From contig JARVGI010000003.1 in assembly GCA_029762625.1 (NCBI GenBank), positions 17,909-81,908 of the forward strand: a stretch of DNA of 64,000 bases, in the 5' to 3' direction. Positions 60,717-64,000 of the stretch are shown here, one piece after another. Both the position numbers and the translations under genes were made by a program. How positions within the stretch are numbered: the stretch's first letter is position 1; each line of letters starts with the position of its first letter. Under the pieces are notes generated by a model. The model was not told the DNA's origin, searched no databases, and saw only the letters and a program-made list of their open reading frames with translations. This stretch comes from Methanomicrobiaceae archaeon. GTDB taxonomy: Archaea; Halobacteriota; Methanomicrobia; Methanomicrobiales; Methanomicrobiaceae.

Positions 60717-61334
60717 ATGCCCGCGGGAGAGAATGCCATCCGGATTGCCCATCCCGAGGAGTACGCCTACATCGAGGAGCTCGCCGGCCGGCTTGCCGGG
60801 GCGTTGTCGAAGGGCGAGCTGGCGGCGGTGCTGGCAGCCGAGGTGGAGGACTTCTCCCTGTTCGAACTCGCCGTGATCGGGGGGCGGATGCGGGCGGAGG
60901 TCGACCGCCTGCCCATGCCCTATCGGGAAAAGGTGCGCCCCTTCTTCGAGCGGCAGGTCTTCGGGATGCACCACCGCCTGCTCTCCCTGCACCGCAAGGA
61001 AGCCTTCGCCGGAATGCACGAGCCCATCTCCGACCGGGAAACGTTTGAGGCATTCTGCGCAATGCTGCCCGCCGGCTGCTTCTGCTGGGAGGAGGGGCGG
61101 GAGGACTACCCCCACCTGACGGGCCCGAGAAACACGCTCTTTTACTACCTTCTCGCCGCCTTCTCCATGTTCGTGGCTGAAGAGCCCGGCCACCCGGTGG
61201 GCACCCCCTTCCCCGGCGGGTTTGTGGTGGAGGCGAAGGCAGGGGAGTACCGCTGCCCCATCCGGGACCGGGAGGAGGAGGTGCCCTACTCCATCTGCAA
61301 CTTCTGCCCGGCGCGACAGACCGAGATGCCGTGA
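60717..61334 (+). CDS. UPF0305/DUF2115-like protein
   Basis: 205 residues. A helical N-terminal half (IEELAGRLAGALSKGELAAV, then IGGRMRAEVDRLPMPYREKV) is followed by conserved residues H-P-V-G-T-P-F-P-G-G-F near the end and a C-terminal Cys-rich segment (CPIRDREEEVPYSICNFCPA). The pattern fits the archaeal UPF0305 family (DUF2115). The late Cys residues could bind zinc or an Fe-S cluster. AAAGGA lies upstream of ATG 60717. Confidence 0.82.
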   Translation: MPAGENAIRIAHPEEYAYIEELAGRLAGALSKGELAAVLAAEVEDFSLFELAVIGGRMRAEVDRLPMPYREKVRPFFERQVFGMHHRLLSLHRKEAFAGMHEPISDRETFEAFCAMLPAGCFCWEEGREDYPHLTGPRNTLFYYLLAAFSMFVAEEPGHPVGTPFPGGFVVEAKAGEYRCPIRDREEEVPYSICNFCPARQTEMP

Positions 61335-61625
61335 ACGCGCCTCGCCGGGGCGTTTCGCACCATTGAGAGGCCTTCCGGTGGGGTAGTGTGTGTCATGGTG
61401 CGGGTTGTGTGCGATGGGGGCTCCTGGGAGTGCTCGCGCTATTGTGGGGGGCGCTCTGCAGCGGGTGTTTCTCCCCTGCCACGGCGGCGCTCGCTGCGGG
61501 GAATAGTAAACCGGCGGATGAGCCGCACCATTGCCCTGCGGTGTCGATGGTTCTGATAGTGAAGGTTCCCCGCCGTAGCCCGCGGCCAGTGTGAACCACA
61601 AAGCCGGAGGGCACGATGGATGTAT

Positions 61626-62372
61626 TCACTCCCGGAAATGACTGCGCAGCGTATCGGTGATGCAGCTCTCGAATATCTCCTCCACCCGCCCGTGGGCGCC
61701 CTCGATCCAGGCAAGCGCCCCCTCCGGGCCGATGCTGCCCTCTTTTGCGAGGAAATAATCGATATTCAGGAGGAACGCGCTTGATTCCGGCATCTCGGGG
61801 ATGGCGTCAGCGAGCTCCACCCGGCAGGCGTCGCGTCCACCCTCGAGGGAACCCTCGCAGCCCACGATGAACCCGTCCATCTCGAACCACGCGTCTTCGC
61901 CGGCGCCGAACGGGACGATGGGGTAGAACGAAAAGAACTCATCAGGTTTCGCGTCTGGTTCGGGGATCTCGATGGTGTTGACGTAGCGCAGTGCCATGCT
62001 GCGGATCCCCTCCACCTCGATCACCGCCTGCAGGTGCGTAAACGCGTCCTCGATCCAGGCCGAAAACTCCTCCCAGACCGCATACGGGGGCAGGCAGTTG
62101 ACGGTCACGAGGCGCGGGCCCACCTGGATGCTACAGCCCCCGTCCGCCGTGGAAAACTGGGCGCGCTCGGTGATCAGGAGCTCTTCACGAAGGCCCTCGG
62201 GGGCGAGCATCACCTCCACCTCCCGCACCCGGCGCTGCTCCCGCCGGGGATAGTCCCCCCTGACACGCTCGTAGAACATCCCGGCGACCGTCAGGTCCCA
62301 GGCGTGCTCGAGGGGAAACCGGAATTCACAGATCGCTTCCCGCAGTGGTGGATTGCTATAGACCGCTCCCAT
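61626..62372 (-). CDS. TIGR04255-family protein
   Basis: 248 residues. The start NPPLREAICEFRFPLEHAWD is the family hallmark, and YVNTIEIPEPDAKPDEFF near the middle also fits. No catalytic residues are known; family members are sporadically spread and often sit in defence or mobile contexts. A CTATATAG box at 62418-62425 serves it on the minus strand. It is divergent from the winged-helix regulator. Confidence 0.82.
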   Translation of the reverse strand: MGAVYSNPPLREAICEFRFPLEHAWDLTVAGMFYERVRGDYPRREQRRVREVEVMLAPEGLREELLITERAQFSTADGGCSIQVGPRLVTVNCLPPYAVWEEFSAWIEDAFTHLQAVIEVEGIRSMALRYVNTIEIPEPDAKPDEFFSFYPIVPFGAGEDAWFEMDGFIVGCEGSLEGGRDACRVELADAIPEMPESSAFLLNIDYFLAKEGSIGPEGALAWIEGAHGRVEEIFESCITDTLRSHFRE

Positions 62373-62417
62373 ATGACCCTCCGTTCCGTGAAATGGTGTG
62401 GTGATTGACAGGCGAGC

Positions 62418-62425
62418 CTATATAG
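62418..62425. promoter_or_regulatory. Palindromic TATA box between divergent genes
   Basis: CTATATAG, 46-53 nt from the TIGR04255 start (minus) and 75-82 nt from the winged-helix start (plus). It can serve either direction. Confidence 0.5.
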
Positions 62426-62475
62426 ATGCCGCTGCCCGGCGAGGGTGCGGGGGGGCACCAAACACAACCTTTTTC

Positions 62476-62490
62476 GTTAACAATGTTAAC
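62476..62490. promoter_or_regulatory. Palindromic operator GTTAAC-AAT-GTTAAC
   Basis: Two copies of the self-complementary GTTAAC, three bases apart, form a dyad-symmetric 15-bp site 9 nt before the winged-helix ATG at 62500. A dimeric winged-helix protein could bind it to control its own gene and perhaps the divergent TIGR04255 gene. Confidence 0.6.
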
Positions 62491-62499
62491 TACTCTCCA

Positions 62500-62766
62500 A
62501 TGGAACGGATGGATTGCGAGAGGATCGTGTGCCTTCCCCCCTCGGCACGCGCCGTGTTCACCCTGCTCGGCGACGGCTCGGCGAGGACCTTCAAGGACAT
62601 GACGCGGGAAGCGGATATTGCGCCGAGGACCGTGCGGTATGCGCTCAAACGGCTCAAGGAATCCGACCTCATCGTCGAAAAATTCAATTTCCGCGACGCT
62701 CGGCAGGTGCTCTACCAGCGCAAGGACGCAGCGCGCATCGATGAGGAGCGGACGGCGGTGGTCTGA
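62500..62766 (+). CDS. Small winged-helix transcriptional regulator (MarR-like)
   Basis: 88 residues. ARTFKDMTREADIAPRTVRYAL is the helix-turn-helix and LKRLKESDLIVEKFNFRDAR the wing region. It has no sensor domain, so it may respond to a partner or to redox at Cys6/Cys11. An in-frame ATG at 62509 and a GTG at 62398 are alternative starts. The GTTAAC palindrome directly upstream suggests autoregulation. The next gene, another DNA-binding protein, starts one base after its stop. Confidence 0.85.
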   Translation: MERMDCERIVCLPPSARAVFTLLGDGSARTFKDMTREADIAPRTVRYALKRLKESDLIVEKFNFRDARQVLYQRKDAARIDEERTAVV

Positions 62767-62767
62767 A

Positions 62768-63103
62768 ATGGAACCCTGCTGCGATATCATGACCTGCGAG
62801 GTGATCGCCCGGCAATATATCCCTTCGGTGCGCGCCGAACTCGTCTACCGGCTCGTCAAGAAGCGGGGGGTGCCTCAGAGCAGGGTGGCGGAATGGATGG
62901 GCCTCACGCGCGCCGCGGTCTCCCAGTACCTGAACAAAAAACGGGGGAGCGGTCTTGGCGCACTCTCCGACGATCTCGATACCATGCTCGAATTATGGGC
63001 GGAAGGCGTCATCAGCGGTGACGGGGGCATCACCATCTGCGATGTCTGCCAGTGCGTGCGGGCATGCGACAGTGACCTTCAATTCTCAAGGCAGTTCAGG
63101 TAA
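62768..63103 (+). CDS. Cys-rich XRE-like transcriptional regulator (COG2522-like)
   Basis: 111 residues. CCDIMTCEVIARQYIPSVRA at the start, HTH segment VPQSRVAEWMGLTRAAVSQYLNKK, and a C-terminal ICDVCQCVRACDSD. The HTH resembles the regulator domain attached to archaeal ThiN proteins (COG2522 type). The paired N- and C-terminal Cys could bind an iron-sulfur cluster or zinc, giving a redox-sensing regulator (inference). One base separates it from the winged-helix gene, so the two regulators are co-expressed. Confidence 0.85.
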   Translation: MEPCCDIMTCEVIARQYIPSVRAELVYRLVKKRGVPQSRVAEWMGLTRAAVSQYLNKKRGSGLGALSDDLDTMLELWAEGVISGDGGITICDVCQCVRACDSDLQFSRQFR

Positions 63104-63108
63104 CGCCT

Positions 63109-64000
63109 CTATTTTTCCGGGGGAAACCGCTCAGAGATCCTCCGGGGCAGCATCAGGTCACGAAAGCGCGTCTCGAAGTAGCGGTCGGTCATGCCGGCGA
63201 TGAAGTCACGTGCCAGCTCCTCCGGCGCGGCGGATTCGACGTAGCCCGGGCATATCCACGGTGTATCGATGAAATCACGGTAGACCGGCGCGGATCTTCT
63301 CTCAGCCCGCACGTTCTCGACGCAGTCGGTAAAGACCGTCTCGTACATCCTCCGGATCTTCTCCGTCTCCGTGGTGAGCTGGCTGTTTTCGTAGATCCGG
63401 CGGTAGTTGAACTCTTTCAGCGCATCGAGGGCGGCGGCGTGCTCGTCGTCGTAGGCGATGCAGCTCTCCCCGGATGGATCGCTGTTTGCGATCACGTTCA
63501 TGATCAGGGCGTGCACGATCTCGCGGGTGGTCGACCCCAGCACCTCCGCTGCAGCAGGGGGAAGCGGTTCCTCCTCCCCGATGAGGTTGACCTCCCGTGC
63601 ATCCTGGATATCGCGGCCGATATAGGCGATGCTATCGGCGAACCTCACCACGCACCCCTCAAGGGTCATGGGGGCGGGGTCGTCGCCGGAATCCTGCACC
63701 GCCGCCACCCGTGCATCGAAGGCCGCCCAGTCACCGCAGGGATCCGGCACGAGCCGGTGGTCGTTGCCCTCACCGTTGTGGCAGAGGATGCCGTCGAGTA
63801 CCTGAAGGGTGAGGTCGCAGTCCTCGATGTCATCGAGGAAGCGGATGCTCTGGACGTTGTGCCGGAACGCACCGATCCCCTCGTGTGCGCAGATCGCCGA
63901 GAGGCAGGCCTCCCCCGTATGCCCGTAGGGGATGTGCCCGATATCGTGGCCGAGTGCGATCGCTTCGACGAGGTCTTCGTTGAGGCGCAGCGACCGCCCG
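63109..64000 (-). CDS. HD-domain dNTP triphosphohydrolase (dGTPase-like), N-terminus cut
   Basis: 297 residues visible, open at the window edge (the first in-frame codon is at 63999-63997). The HD motif is ALGHDIGHIPYGHTGE, and the downstream HNVQSIRFLDD and ILCHNGEGND also match dGTPase-type HD hydrolases. RFADSIAYIGRDIQDA is the third metal/His region typical of this family. It converts dNTPs to nucleosides and triphosphate and so trims nucleotide pools. It is convergent with the Cys-rich regulator; their ends are 5 nt apart. Confidence 0.92.
   Translation of the reverse strand, partial: GRSLRLNEDLVEAIALGHDIGHIPYGHTGEACLSAICAHEGIGAFRHNVQSIRFLDDIEDCDLTLQVLDGILCHNGEGNDHRLVPDPCGDWAAFDARVAAVQDSGDDPAPMTLEGCVVRFADSIAYIGRDIQDAREVNLIGEEEPLPPAAAEVLGSTTREIVHALIMNVIANSDPSGESCIAYDDEHAAALDALKEFNYRRIYENSQLTTETEKIRRMYETVFTDCVENVRAERRSAPVYRDFIDTPWICPGYVESAAPEELARDFIAGMTDRYFETRFRDLMLPRRISERFPPEK

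Noticed and set aside
61388..61594. 68-codon plus-strand frame with lipoprotein-like ALCSGC
   Set aside because: No ribosome site, weak coding character after the hydrophobic stretch, and no recognisable family. Possible but unsupported.
1..64000. tRNA, rRNA, CRISPR arrays or insertion sequences
   Set aside because: Looked for cloverleaf-like, ribosomal, regularly spaced repeat and transposase signatures by eye and saw none. A covariance-model scan would be needed to exclude small RNAs.

Overview
The window is high-GC archaeal DNA, most likely from a methanogen of the order Methanomicrobiales (Methanoculleus-like; this is inference). The grounds are archaeal TATA boxes with short or absent leaders, GGAGG-type ribosome sites, and sensor kinases with the TRHDI(L/I)NQ phospho-acceptor box common in methanogens. 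Archaeal or methanogen-typical families also occur, including a Clp1-type polynucleotide kinase, UPF0282 and UPF0305/DUF2115 proteins, KaiC-like ATPases, a desulfoferrodoxin and a polyprenol-kinase-like protein. I saw no rRNA, tRNA, CRISPR array or intact insertion sequence. Both ends cut genes: a KaiC-like ATPase on the left and an HD-domain dGTPase-like protein on the right.

Layout. 1-5.2 kb: KaiC-like ATPase and a 1283-residue hybrid sensor kinase. 5.4-11.5 kb: housekeeping and unknown genes, including a SoxB/5'-nucleotidase-like phosphoesterase, HEAT-repeat proteins, an MFS transporter and a superoxide-reductase-type desulfoferrodoxin. 11.5-17.7 kb: signalling block with CheB, CheR-PAS and PAS-kinase genes in series, plus a receiver-PAS protein without a kinase domain. 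18-21.7 kb: ferredoxin, then a compact island of a glycosyltransferase, a radical SAM/SPASM protein, a methyltransferase and a second glycosyltransferase. 21.7-26 kb: MscS channel, CLC-type channel and small envelope proteins. 26-30.4 kb: tightly coupled iron-type ABC importer operon ending in a membrane-anchored beta-propeller. 30.6-33.2 kb: an unusual membrane coiled-coil/zinc-ribbon pair. 33.3-36 kb: iron-sulfur, GyrI-like and lipase genes. 36-38.9 kb: secreted quinoprotein-like propeller with two almost identical domains and a C-terminal cupredoxin. 39-43.7 kb: two SixA-like proteins (one without its catalytic histidine), UspA, GNAT, a tiny zinc protein, HIT and a DNA glycosylase. 43.7-47.1 kb: an FG-GAP/CRTAC1-like protein and a kinase with a pseudo-receiver. 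47.2-53 kb: polyprenol kinase-like, MBL, TPR, HtrA, a ClpP-class protease and a Clp1-like kinase. 53-61.3 kb: a frameshifted RNase III-like gene, a thioesterase, a PAS kinase, a FetAB-like ABC system, a LEA-like lipoprotein, a frameshifted surface protein and a DUF2115 protein. 61.6-64 kb: a TIGR04255 protein divergent from a small winged-helix regulator with a palindromic operator, a Cys-rich HTH regulator and the dGTPase-like gene.

Signalling dominates. Four kinases share the same C-terminal dimerisation/ATPase unit but differ in their input domains, alongside CheB/CheR and SixA-type phosphatases. The most promising less-described elements are the radical SAM/methyltransferase/double-glycosyltransferase island, the propeller-cupredoxin surface protein, the SixA pseudo-enzyme pair, and the coiled-coil/zinc-ribbon pair. 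Two genes carry single-base frameshifts. These could be real decay or sequencing errors, and raw reads would decide.
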